Source: a virus. From it: DNA of 37,960 bases. The translations under genes and the position numbers were made by a program. The notes under the pieces were generated by a model. It had not been told where the DNA came from, searched no databases, and worked only from the letters and a program-made list of their open reading frames with translations. The DNA lies in IMG/VR virus record IMGVR_UViG_3300020312_000093, positions 1 to 37,960 of that record; one strand, written 5' to 3'. Shown piece after piece: positions 9,533-15,606 of the stretch; within the stretch, counting starts at the first letter, position 1, and each line of letters begins with the position of its first letter.

Positions 9533-11398
9533 TTAGGAGTGTGAACTAGAGGATGTGTATCCTACTCCAGCACTCGTATCACCAGATGCAATAGAGTCTG
9601 CGACTCCAGTTGCACTTATCAAAGATGCATTTATATCTAGAAGGTTATTTCTAAATGCAACTGCATCGTATGAACTTGGTACGATGGTAAAGTAAATGGT
9701 ATCATCTGTATTAGATGTTTCTGTTATGTGTATACCATTAATAGTTATTTTACCATTCGTATAATCTACAGTTCCCGCTTCGGAATCTGCATAAACTCTT
9801 GTGGAACCAGAGAAGTAATATCGTCTTAGAACTCCAGTACCATCATCGTCAAAGAAAGATGTAAACGCATCTCCACTCTTGACAAAACCTGTTGTTGTTA
9901 ATATACCACCATTTGCTTTATTGTAACCAGAATGTGGATTGTGGAATTTGTTTCCAGCACCAAACTCTACAGTATAACCTTTAGACTCTCCCAGAGTTGG
10001 AGAAAGAGTTTTTCTTAACTTAGTTGTGGTTACATTAGATAGTATACTTGATTCTGCATTATCTATATCAGATTGTAATACAGATGATCTGAATACTGAA
10101 TCGAATCCAGATAGATGTTTTGTATCGTGTGCAATCATGGCAGCCTTAACTAGTGTTTCTAATTCACTAGATGTCTTAGTTGTTGCACGAGGATTAAATT
10201 TGAAATTGGATGTTATAATTACTTCTATCACTTCTGCATCAACAATGTTTGGTCTTACTGTCAACATATTTAGTCCTCTTAAAGAGGTCTTTAAATTTGA
10301 CTTCTCTGTTGATGTTAATGTGTTTACTGTTTGTGAAGGTTTAATAGAAATAAAGACTTTACCATATTGTGGTGGTTCGTTATCTTCACCACCCCAGACT
10401 GCAATAGAATCTGCGCCTGGATATAAAGTTTGTAGTTTAGACTTGTAGTCATCTACTGTAACTAGTCTGTTCTGAGATGTATAGAACTTAGAGGCTGCAA
10501 ACTTAATTGATTCTATAGACTCTTTATCCTTACCACCAGATGCATTGATACCAGTAGTAATAGTTACATCGGAATTACCATTTATGTTATCAGTCATGGA
10601 GAAGGTTTTTGCACCATTCGCATGAACTGGATTTGTAACAAGGTAAGAGATATTAATTGTATCACCATCTAAAGGTTCTGCACTGACATTACCATCACCA
10701 AAGTATATCTCAAAGTAACCTTCGTCATTTTCTTGTACATACCAAACTTTGGATTTAGAATTTACAGAAGAGATATCTTTTGCTTGAGTCCATGCAGAAG
10801 TAGAAGTACCAGAAGTAATAGTAATCGAAATACTAGAGGTATCAACATTTGCTTCTGTCATTGGGAATCTTTGGTTTTGTATTTGAGAGTTATACTTATA
10901 GATATCTGTATTCATACTTCCTTGATGAACCTCTAGGTTCTCGAATAGGAATACATTGTTATTAGGTGATATTGTTTTTGTGTTAAGTACCACGAAAGGG
11001 TAGTTTACACCATCAAAGGTTGTCTTGAACTTATGTCCTCTATTAATCGTTAGAGATGTCGGTGTAGTTCCACCTACTGTCGGTGAGTTAACTTGGACAT
11101 TCAATGAAGCCTTACTTGCAGTTGCAGAAGTAGGTGTGTAACCTATTTCTTTCGCACGAGAAACTACATTCTTTCTTATTTGTGCTGTATCTAAGAACAT
11201 CTCAGATGCAACCATATTCGCATTAAATGCACTCACATGAGAACTGTATGAAAGAAGGTCTAATAATAAACTTATATTACTTCCTTCAAAGTCGTAGTCC
11301 TTAAGTGCAGTCTGACCCTTAAGATATTCTTTAAGGTTTGCAGAGATGGAATCAAAATCCAAATCTGTTATATTTACTTGATTACTTTTAACCGCCAT
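9533..11398 (-). CDS. 6: Baseplate wedge subunit gp6
   Basis: 621 aa (T4 gp6 has 660). The N-terminal KEYLKGQTALKDYDFEGSN (residues 22-40) matches T4 IEWLNGQNEFLDYDFEGSR, followed by LLLDLLSYSSHVSAFNANM (T4 NVLCDLLAYNTLYIQQFGN) and a GYTPTSA element (T4 GYLPTSK). gp6 belongs to the gpJ-like family and its dimers form the wedge ring that holds gp25 and gp53. The C-terminal part (about 480-600) is beta-rich. It starts 2 nt after the gp25 stop and so is probably cotranscribed from the promoter before gp25. Confidence 0.93.
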   Translation of the reverse strand: MAVKSNQVNITDLDFDSISANLKEYLKGQTALKDYDFEGSNISLLLDLLSYSSHVSAFNANMVASEMFLDTAQIRKNVVSRAKEIGYTPTSATASKASLNVQVNSPTVGGTTPTSLTINRGHKFKTTFDGVNYPFVVLNTKTISPNNNVFLFENLEVHQGSMNTDIYKYNSQIQNQRFPMTEANVDTSSISITITSGTSTSAWTQAKDISSVNSKSKVWYVQENDEGYFEIYFGDGNVSAEPLDGDTINISYLVTNPVHANGAKTFSMTDNINGNSDVTITTGINASGGKDKESIESIKFAASKFYTSQNRLVTVDDYKSKLQTLYPGADSIAVWGGEDNEPPQYGKVFISIKPSQTVNTLTSTEKSNLKTSLRGLNMLTVRPNIVDAEVIEVIITSNFKFNPRATTKTSSELETLVKAAMIAHDTKHLSGFDSVFRSSVLQSDIDNAESSILSNVTTTKLRKTLSPTLGESKGYTVEFGAGNKFHNPHSGYNKANGGILTTTGFVKSGDAFTSFFDDDGTGVLRRYYFSGSTRVYADSEAGTVDYTNGKITINGIHITETSNTDDTIYFTIVPSSYDAVAFRNNLLDINASLISATGVADSIASGDTSAGVGYTSSSSHS

Positions 11399-11399
11399 T

Positions 11400-11822
11400 T
11401 TATCTTACTCTCTTTAATAATACTGTTAATTCTTGTGGTTCTGGAGAACCAGTTACACCATAGTGAATTGTTAGATTTAACGCATTGTCATCTTGGTCTG
11501 CATAGAAGATATCGTATATCTTAATACGAGGTTCCAATTCCTGTATGGTTGATTTAATTTCTTTTGTAATACTCTTTATAGTTATTGCATCATTGGGTTC
11601 AAACAATTCACCTATTAGGTTCGCACCAAAGGATGGTTTGAAAGGTCTCTCATAATGATTTGTCAATAGAATGTTTCTTAATGACCTTTTAATTGCTTCC
11701 TTGTCTTGTTTCAGCACCAAGTCTCCAGACTGAGGATGTGCTGTTAAATTAATATCTAGGTCGGTGTACCACTTTCGTGCTACATTCTTACCTTTATTCG
11801 GAGTTACATTCATTTGTGCCAT
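11400..11822 (-). CDS. 25: Baseplate wedge subunit gp25
   Basis: 140 aa (T4 gp25 has 132). The gp25/gpW-type fold is seen in DINLTAHPQSGDLVLKQD, AIKRSLRNILLTNHYERPFKP, FGANLIGELFEP and EPRIKIYDIFYA. gp25 helps nucleate sheath assembly on the baseplate. The start at 11822 lies exactly 5 nt after TATAAATA, so the mRNA would begin at the A of ATG with no leader and no ribosome site. The alternative is Met4, which also lacks a ribosome site. It is the first gene of the 25-6-7-8 unit. Confidence 0.92.
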   Translation of the reverse strand: MAQMNVTPNKGKNVARKWYTDLDINLTAHPQSGDLVLKQDKEAIKRSLRNILLTNHYERPFKPSFGANLIGELFEPNDAITIKSITKEIKSTIQELEPRIKIYDIFYADQDDNALNLTIHYGVTGSPEPQELTVLLKRVR

Positions 11823-11827
11823 ACTAT

Positions 11828-11835
11828 TATTTATA
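11828..11835 (-). promoter_or_regulatory. Late promoter TATAAATA, leaderless, for gp25
   Basis: TATAAATA followed by ATAGT and then the ATG of gp25. In T4 late promoters the box covers about -13 to -6, which puts +1 on the A of the start codon. Two other genes in the window, starting at 19565 (plus) and 32368 (minus), have the same 5-nt geometry. Confidence 0.75.
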
Positions 11836-11853
11836 CGACTTTATTGAAAGGGA

Positions 11854-11883
11854 TTGACATAGGGGTACATAAAAGTGTATAAT
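11854..11883 (+). promoter_or_regulatory. Strong sigma70-like early promoter for the island ncRNA
   Basis: TTGACA (11854-11859), an 18-bp spacer and TATAAT (11878-11883), both hexamers perfect. The spacer carries AGGGGTACAT at 11861-11870, starting 1 bp after -35 and 7 bp before -10. The same GGGTACAT at the same place occurs in the promoters at 29888-29917 and 37528-37557. It faces the plus strand, away from gp25, and transcription should start near 11890. Confidence 0.8.
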
Positions 11884-11889
11884 AGTATT

Positions 11890-12117
11890 CTAGTTTGGGA
11901 TTGAATCTAAATTAAGTAGGTTCCACAGAAGGTGCCCGAGGAGTAGTCTCCCTTGACTTGAAACAATAGTAACCAAGAGCTGATGACGACAGTGAGGTAG
12001 GAGTCCCAACCAGAGAGTCGATTCGACAACAGTGAAGACTGGTTTATGCAGACGACTCTCGAAAACGACCCATCGATCTAGGTCAACAAGTAGTTGCATT
12101 TCGGTGGGTCTTTTTTT
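11890..12117 (+). ncRNA. Probable structured noncoding RNA, about 228 nt
   Basis: It is bounded by a perfect sigma70-type promoter and an intrinsic terminator, with no convincing ORF between them (the longest ATG frame on this strand is 11 codons). Paired elements visible: GGTT 11919-11922 with AACC 11971-11974; GGAG 11940-11943 with CTCC 11948-11951; an 8-bp stem GAGAGTCG 12013-12020 with CGACTCTC 12053-12060, enclosing CAGT-GAAG-ACTG; and the terminator stem. It contains the first TAGGAGTCCCA copy at 11998. I could not match it to tmRNA, 6S, RNase P RNA or a known riboswitch. Its last bases overlap, antisense, the end of the 24-aa gene. The 5' end is inferred. Confidence 0.6.
12067..12117 (+). 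terminator. Intrinsic terminator of the island ncRNA
   Basis: A 9-bp stem, GACCCATCG (12067-12075) with CGGTGGGTC (12102-12110) including one G-U pair, a 26-nt loop containing a small CAAC/GTTG hairpin, then seven T at 12111-12117. Confidence 0.75.
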
Positions 12118-12190
12118 ACGCTATTATCTTTCGTAGGAAGGTCAGACAGACCATTATCCCAATTAGACTAATTGCGTTGTACCACTTCAT
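12116..12190 (-). CDS. 24-aa membrane peptide
   Basis: The frame gives MKWYNAISLIGIMVCLTFLR plus KIIA, a single hydrophobic helix with a basic end. Its ATG overlaps the stop of the 34-aa gene as TAATG, the arrangement of a translationally coupled gene. Its stop codon lies inside the T-run of the opposite-strand ncRNA terminator. Function is unknown. It could be a chance frame, but coupling and hydrophobic pattern favour a real gene. Confidence 0.4.
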   Translation of the reverse strand: MKWYNAISLIGIMVCLTFLRKIIA

Positions 12191-12294
12191 TAGAAATGTT
12201 TCTCAATGTATCGATGGATACCAATGTATGCAACAATAGCAATGCAGATTACTATTTCCTTTAGGAGTCCCAGAATTTCTGTAAGTAAGACCAT
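12190..12294 (-). CDS. 34-aa membrane peptide
   Basis: Begins MVLLTEILGLLKEIVICIAI and ends HRYIEKHF: one transmembrane helix (about residues 7-26) with a charged tail. It starts one base after the lipoprotein stop and overlaps the next tiny gene by TAATG, so the three appear to form one late operon. Repeat copy 2 (12262-12272) codes for GLL here, in the same frame as copy 3 in the lipoprotein gene. Function is unknown; lysis or inner-membrane modulation is possible. Confidence 0.5.
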   Translation of the reverse strand: MVLLTEILGLLKEIVICIAIVAYIGIHRYIEKHF

Positions 12295-12295
12295 A

Positions 12296-12472
12296 TTAGA
12301 TTACATATTCTTGACATGTAAGATGCTTGGGACTATGCCCTGTACAGACTGTAACAGTATCTTTTTCAAATTGTTTAAATTCAAAATCATTTTGAGTAGT
12401 TGCACATCCAAATGCGAAGAAAACAACTAGGAGTCCCATAAAGATATGAGTCCAAGTTTTTGAAGGTTTCAT
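12296..12472 (-). CDS. Small lipoprotein, 58 aa
   Basis: The N-terminus is MKPSKTWTHIF followed by a hydrophobic core MGLLVVFFAFGC: a basic start, a hydrophobic stretch and a lipobox-like FAFG-C, so cleavage before Cys23 would leave a 36-residue lipoprotein starting CATTQNDFEF. The mature part is polar with two more cysteines (43 and 53). AAGGA sits 7 nt before the ATG, and a TATAAATA late promoter lies about 62 nt upstream. A small late lipoprotein could be an outer-membrane spanin subunit, but no partner is obvious next to it, so this remains a suggestion. Repeat copy 3 codes for its GLL. Confidence 0.65.
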   Translation of the reverse strand: MKPSKTWTHIFMGLLVVFFAFGCATTQNDFEFKQFEKDTVTVCTGHSPKHLTCQEYVI

Positions 12473-12515
12473 TATTTTTCCTTAGATTTAATAAGATTAA
12501 ACACAAGTGTATTAC

Positions 12516-12543
12516 TTGACTAACACACCCAAATATTTATAAT
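12516..12543 (+). promoter_or_regulatory. Sigma70-like promoter for the Bfd-like gene
   Basis: TTGACT (12516-12521), 16-bp spacer, TATAAT (12538-12543). Repeat copy 4 (12547-12557) covers the expected start site, so a protein bound there could control transcription. It lacks the GGGTACAT spacer element. Confidence 0.5.
12534..12541 (-). promoter_or_regulatory. Late promoter TATAAATA for the lipoprotein operon
   Basis: Exact late box on the minus strand, overlapping the -10 of the opposite-facing sigma70-like promoter, so the two promoters are back to back and mutually exclusive. The leader to the lipoprotein ATG would be about 55 nt with an AAGGA ribosome site. Confidence 0.7.
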
Positions 12544-12569
12544 GGATAGGAGTCCCAATAGATATAATT

Positions 12570-12746
12570 ATGTACATTTGTTTATGCAATGCAATAACAG
12601 AATCAGACTTAGAGAAAGACCCATTTCTTATTAATGTAATAGGAAATAAATGTGGTACTTGTATTAGGAGTCCCATAGAAGTCAAAGATGCTGTCTATGT
12701 AGTAGATAATCGTGATATTGACTTTCTAGAGAGACATTCGGAATAA
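12570..12746 (+). CDS. Bfd-like [2Fe-2S] protein, 58 aa
   Basis: The N-terminus MYICLCNAITESDLE closely resembles bacterioferritin-associated ferredoxins (E. coli Bfd MYVCLCNGISDKKIR), and IGNKCGTCIRSPIEV resembles VGNQCGKCVRAAREV. The four cluster ligands would be Cys4, Cys6, Cys28 and Cys31 (CxC...CxxC). Bfd proteins pass electrons to bacterioferritin to release stored iron. This one is shorter between the cysteine pairs (21 residues against 31 in Bfd), so helices are trimmed and the usual partner may differ. It is the only plus-strand protein gene in this minus-strand area, has its own promoter and no well-spaced ribosome site, and contains repeat copy 5. Confidence 0.65.
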   Translation: MYICLCNAITESDLEKDPFLINVIGNKCGTCIRSPIEVKDAVYVVDNRDIDFLERHSE

Positions 12747-12878
12747 TTCTTCGTAGGAGTCCCAACTCCGAAATGCTTATCGAATTCTCAAAAGAAGAAC
12801 TACTTACCCCTTAAGGACTATGCTAGGAGTCCCATAATAGGTATACCCCCCCTATAAGCTCAGAGAGGCATCAAAGCG
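12747..12878. other. Noncoding end of the island
   Basis: Holds repeat copies 6 and 7, a possible 13-codon plus-strand frame at 12772-12813 (MLIEFSKEELLTP) without a good ribosome site, and a CCCCCC run near 12846. Copy 6 can form a local GGAGT-ccca-ACTCC hairpin. I see no other gene. Confidence 0.5.
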
Positions 12879-14024
12879 TTACTCTGGTACTGTCCAGTTA
12901 GGATTGTATGGTGTACTACCATCTGGGTTGACATCTGAGTTAGGATTACTATTATACTCTATAGCAGGAGAGGTCGTTGAGGTTAACTCTGCGACTGCTT
13001 CAAGGCCTTCTGGTAATGCAATACTCTTAGGCAGTCCTATTATACCAAAGAGGTCGCAGAATGTAAAGGGAATAAATGGTATCTTTATGCCTATCTTCTC
13101 CAATAGACTCATTACCTTCTCTATCCATAGCTCTAACTGTAGGATAGGCCAATCGATTGCAAACTTCCTAAAGTTCTCCATCATTCGTGATACTCTTCTT
13201 GCAGTAGATTGTACTTTCTCCTCTATACTACCACCCATGATGTCCATGATGGAGAAACCGAATACACTAAAGGCCTCTAGCTGCTTCTCCACTTCGGCCA
13301 ACCAGTCCCCACCTTGTTTCTTTGCATCCTCAATCATGGCCTTGAAGAAACTCTCTGGGTCAAAGGACAACAGGGCTGGCAATGGGAGAATCCCCAGAGA
13401 CAATTTCTCTACTAGCTCTATGGCCTTTGCAAATGCTTTCATCAGTAGACCATAGATGCCAAGAGAGAGTTGCTGGATGATATATTCCATCATCTTTCTT
13501 ATACCCATCTCATCATGCACTATACCCATCTCTTTCCACATATCACCCATAGAGGATGGAAGCATCTTCCTATACTCCTCAAAATTGTCTTTGATTTTCT
13601 GAATTAATTGGGCCTTGTATTCTGGGTCTTTAAAAAGGGCCACTATATCTACAGTAAACCCTAGAGGTGTAGGTACATTGATGTCTATAGGGATAACCTT
13701 CGTTACAATCTCCACAATTTTGACTTGACAAATGAACTTGAACTCGTTATGTATACACTGTGCTAAATCTTGCTTTTCCCATTCGGGGCATTTTACACTA
13801 CCATCTGGTATATACGACAAAGGGAAATTACCTAGTGCATCTTCGATACCATCTACAACTGCTTGCACAGCTGACACTTTAGTTAGTAGTTTATCATCCA
13901 GTGTGAGAGTTGCGATTCGTTCCAGTTCGGCAGGGAGAGCAGCCAGAGAACCTAGAGTCTGTTGCAAATCCTTTACTGATGGGAGTAAAGTATCTGGACA
14001 ATCCATCTGTGGTATACTAATCAT
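12879..14024 (-). CDS. Unidentified protein of the baseplate hub region, 381 aa
   Basis: I do not recognise a family. The open frame extends up to a GTG at 14072, but I chose ATG at 14024 (MISIPQMDCPDTLLPSVKDL) because a purine-rich GAGGACGAAGAGAGAG lies just upstream. The protein is largely helical, with long amphipathic stretches (residues about 20-70 and 130-330), several hydrophobic segments (PIDINVPTPLGFTVDIVALF, LGIYGLLMKAFAKAIELVEK, IGIKIPFIPFTFCDLFGIIG) and a Pro/Asn-rich end PYNPNWTVPE. It sits between gp5 and gp25 among structural genes and is probably a virion or assembly protein. Confidence 0.7.
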   Translation of the reverse strand: MISIPQMDCPDTLLPSVKDLQQTLGSLAALPAELERIATLTLDDKLLTKVSAVQAVVDGIEDALGNFPLSYIPDGSVKCPEWEKQDLAQCIHNEFKFICQVKIVEIVTKVIPIDINVPTPLGFTVDIVALFKDPEYKAQLIQKIKDNFEEYRKMLPSSMGDMWKEMGIVHDEMGIRKMMEYIIQQLSLGIYGLLMKAFAKAIELVEKLSLGILPLPALLSFDPESFFKAMIEDAKKQGGDWLAEVEKQLEAFSVFGFSIMDIMGGSIEEKVQSTARRVSRMMENFRKFAIDWPILQLELWIEKVMSLLEKIGIKIPFIPFTFCDLFGIIGLPKSIALPEGLEAVAELTSTTSPAIEYNSNPNSDVNPDGSTPYNPNWTVPE

Positions 14025-14090
14025 CTCTCTCTTCGTCCTCTCATCAATCTCTGCGTCTCTCTCTCGATGCACATAAGGTTTTCAGTTTTA

Positions 14091-14169
14091 TTTTTGCTAT
14101 ATTTTGACATATTTTCCACTACAAAAATATTATTTTTTATTATTTTTGCTGTTTTTGGTACTACAAAAA
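14091..14169. repeat. Imperfect AT-rich direct duplication
   Basis: The pieces TTTTTGCT...ACTACAAAAA appear twice (14091-14127 and 14143-14169), with different spacing and changes. The repeat overlaps the end of the 53-aa gene and the leader of the 381-aa gene. It looks like an old slippage duplication. Confidence 0.4.
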
Positions 14170-14291
14170 GGTCTCTTAGATGTCTCAGAGTTGTTTTTAC
14201 CGAATATATTGTCCCAATTCTCACTAAATTTATTAAAATCTTTGATTGGCCTTGGTCTATCACCCTTACCACCAATCCATTTACCACTCAT
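14130..14291 (-). CDS. Small conserved-type protein MSGKWIGGKGDRPRP, 53 aa
   Basis: The frame begins MSGKWIGGKGDRPRPIKDFN and continues with KFSENWDNIFGK. I recall similar small proteins, with a GGKGxRxRP start and a W-x-x-IFG element, in T4-like marine phages, without a known function. It starts 3 nt before the gp5 stop would begin its next spacing, directly behind gp5 on the same strand. The tail is Lys/Asn-rich and low complexity. A longer overlapping frame (14021-14287) is less likely because it lacks this family-like start and its sequence is AT-driven. Confidence 0.65.
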   Translation of the reverse strand: MSGKWIGGKGDRPRPIKDFNKFSENWDNIFGKNNSETSKRPFCSTKNSKNNKK

Positions 14292-14293
14292 AA

Positions 14294-15376
14294 TTACTCT
14301 TCTTCTAAGGTACTATTCAGTCCTATTCTCTTACCTTTAAGGTCTATATCACCCTCTGCGGTTACTTTACAGTCCTTCTGAGCAGTTATATTGACATTCT
14401 CTGTAGCAGTTATATTGGTACTACCAGTGGTTACTAGGTTATAATTACCATTCTTTAACTCTATATCTGCACTCCCAGCAATAAGTACCTTATGGTCTTT
14501 GAGTATTATCTCTACATGGTCATTGACTATCTTAGTAATCTTCGTACCATCTGCAATAATCTCTTCTCTAGTACCACTCCTATGGTAAGTGTGTATTCTC
14601 TCTGCACCAACACTATCATCTACCTCAAAGACATGTCCACTTTCTGTCTCTGTAACCTTATTATATGGGTATACTGGTTTATAGATATTGTCTCTATTCT
14701 TCTTCTGATATAACTCAGATTCCTTCACAATCGTACCATCGTGGCTAATAATCATACTATTGGGGTACTGGGAATAGTCTCCTCTACCAGCAGGATTGAT
14801 GTCTGATTGGTCGTAATACTCTTCTTTAGGGTAGTTTGTAGGGTCTTGGGTCTCTATGATAGTCCCTGTGCCGTCTAGTTTTTGGTCTATATTTTTAGGT
14901 CTCGCAGGCGTATCTGATAACTTAATAGACAGTCCGAATCCCCTTGTTATGTGTTGTGGGTCTTTTCCATCTGGTGTGCCTTCGTAGTCTTCTCTTCTTG
15001 GGTCGTTAAATCCCTTGTCTGGAGCCCTTAATACTCCTTCTCCTCTGTCGTCCAACTTGTAATATTTGCCTGGCGTACCGAATAATGTACCTATGACCAC
15101 TGGGTCTTGCATGTCGTTTCCATCTCTAAAGAACCCCATTACAGTGGTTCCTTCTACTAGTCCATGTGGTGATACTCCTAATCCAGACAATGAACTACCT
15201 GTATTTGGCATTAAAACATCACTCCACGGCAGGTCTGGTGTTGCAATATCTTGTTTATCATCACTATGCAACCCATATATTCTTACTCTTACTCTACCTA
15301 GAAACATAGGGTCAAAACGATCCTCTACTACACCAGTAAAGAATGACATTTCATTTAATCCACCGAATTTAATCAT
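14294..15376 (-). CDS. 5: Baseplate central spike gp5 without lysozyme domain
   Basis: 360 aa against 575 in T4. The N-terminal OB-fold (about 8-130) is clear: FFTGVVEDRFDPMFLGRVRV matches T4 WFVGVVEDRMDPLKLGRVRV, followed by LPWSDVLMPNTGSSLSG. The C-terminal part (about 240-355) has YPYNKVTETESGHVFEVDDS (T4 YPYVHTMETESGHIQEFDDT) and then octapeptide-type beta-helix repeats (DIELKNGN, NITATENV, NITAQKDC). The T4 lysozyme domain between these parts is absent. It forms the trimeric membrane-piercing spike on the gp27 hub. It overlaps the 77-aa gene by ATGA. Confidence 0.92.
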   Translation of the reverse strand: MIKFGGLNEMSFFTGVVEDRFDPMFLGRVRVRIYGLHSDDKQDIATPDLPWSDVLMPNTGSSLSGLGVSPHGLVEGTTVMGFFRDGNDMQDPVVIGTLFGTPGKYYKLDDRGEGVLRAPDKGFNDPRREDYEGTPDGKDPQHITRGFGLSIKLSDTPARPKNIDQKLDGTGTIIETQDPTNYPKEEYYDQSDINPAGRGDYSQYPNSMIISHDGTIVKESELYQKKNRDNIYKPVYPYNKVTETESGHVFEVDDSVGAERIHTYHRSGTREEIIADGTKITKIVNDHVEIILKDHKVLIAGSADIELKNGNYNLVTTGSTNITATENVNITAQKDCKVTAEGDIDLKGKRIGLNSTLEEE

Positions 15377-15606
15377 CTTTGATACCTATATGTTCCCTCG
15401 ACTTGTCCATCCCAATTTAAGTCTGTTAATCGTCCTTGTTGTTGTTTAAAATCACTATTATATTGTTTATTATATTGTTCTAATAACCAGTCATGATGTT
15501 TATTTCTATATTCTTCTTCACTCATATGGTCTAGTGTGAGATTATCCTTGTATTCCAACCACATTTGTGTACAGAAATAATTAAAATCCTTTGTGCCGTC
15601 TATCAT
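15373..15606 (-). CDS. Hypothetical protein between hub and spike genes, 77 aa
   Basis: Polar, helical, aromatic-rich (DFNYFCTQMWLEYKDNL, HDWLLEQYNKQYN). Its start overlaps the end of the gp27-like gene and its end overlaps the start of gp5, both by 4 nt, so it is translated as part of the hub operon. I do not recognise a family. The position suggests a small hub accessory or chaperone, which is inference only. Confidence 0.7.
   Translation of the reverse strand: MIDGTKDFNYFCTQMWLEYKDNLTLDHMSEEEYRNKHHDWLLEQYNKQYNSDFKQQQGRLTDLNWDGQVEGTYRYQR

Larger units (their letters stand above)
11998..12834 (+). repeat. Array of seven exact TAGGAGTCCCA repeats
   Basis: Exact 11-bp copies, all in the same orientation, at 11998-12008, 12262-12272, 12428-12438, 12547-12557, 12665-12675, 12754-12764 and 12824-12834. 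Start-to-start distances are 264, 166, 119, 118, 89 and 70. The copies lie in the ncRNA, in two minus-strand genes (coding GLL), just after the -10 box of the Bfd-like gene's promoter, inside that gene (coding RSP), and in noncoding DNA. I noticed no further copy elsewhere in the window. The motif is nearly palindromic around the central G (TRGGA-G-TCCYA) and contains GAGTC. Conservation regardless of coding frame points to a DNA- or RNA-level site. Confidence 0.9.

Noticed and set aside
11890-12099. 69-aa minus-strand frame across the ncRNA
   Set aside because: No ribosome site or family; Leu/Val/His-rich shadow of a structured RNA with a strong promoter on the other strand.
11890-12117. tmRNA, 6S RNA, RNase P RNA or tRNA
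   Set aside because: No tRNA-like domain or CCA-adjacent T-arm, no long 6S-type bulged hairpin and no RNase P core motifs could be found by eye.
11998-12834. TAGGAGTCCCA copies as ribosome binding sites (AGGAG)
   Set aside because: No start codon lies 5-10 nt after any copy, and several copies are inside genes or antisense to them.
11998-12834. CRISPR array
   Set aside because: Repeats of 11 bp with spacers from 59 to 253 bp that are coding do not fit CRISPR geometry.
12904-13455. 183-aa plus-strand frame opposite the 381-aa gene
   Set aside because: Ser/Asn-rich shadow with no start signals; the minus frame is a coherent helical protein.
14021-14287. 88-aa minus-strand frame between gp5 and the 381-aa gene
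   Set aside because: It overlaps the 53-aa frame that has a phage-typical MSGKWIGGKG start; the 88-aa sequence looks like an AT-driven shadow and extends into the next gene.
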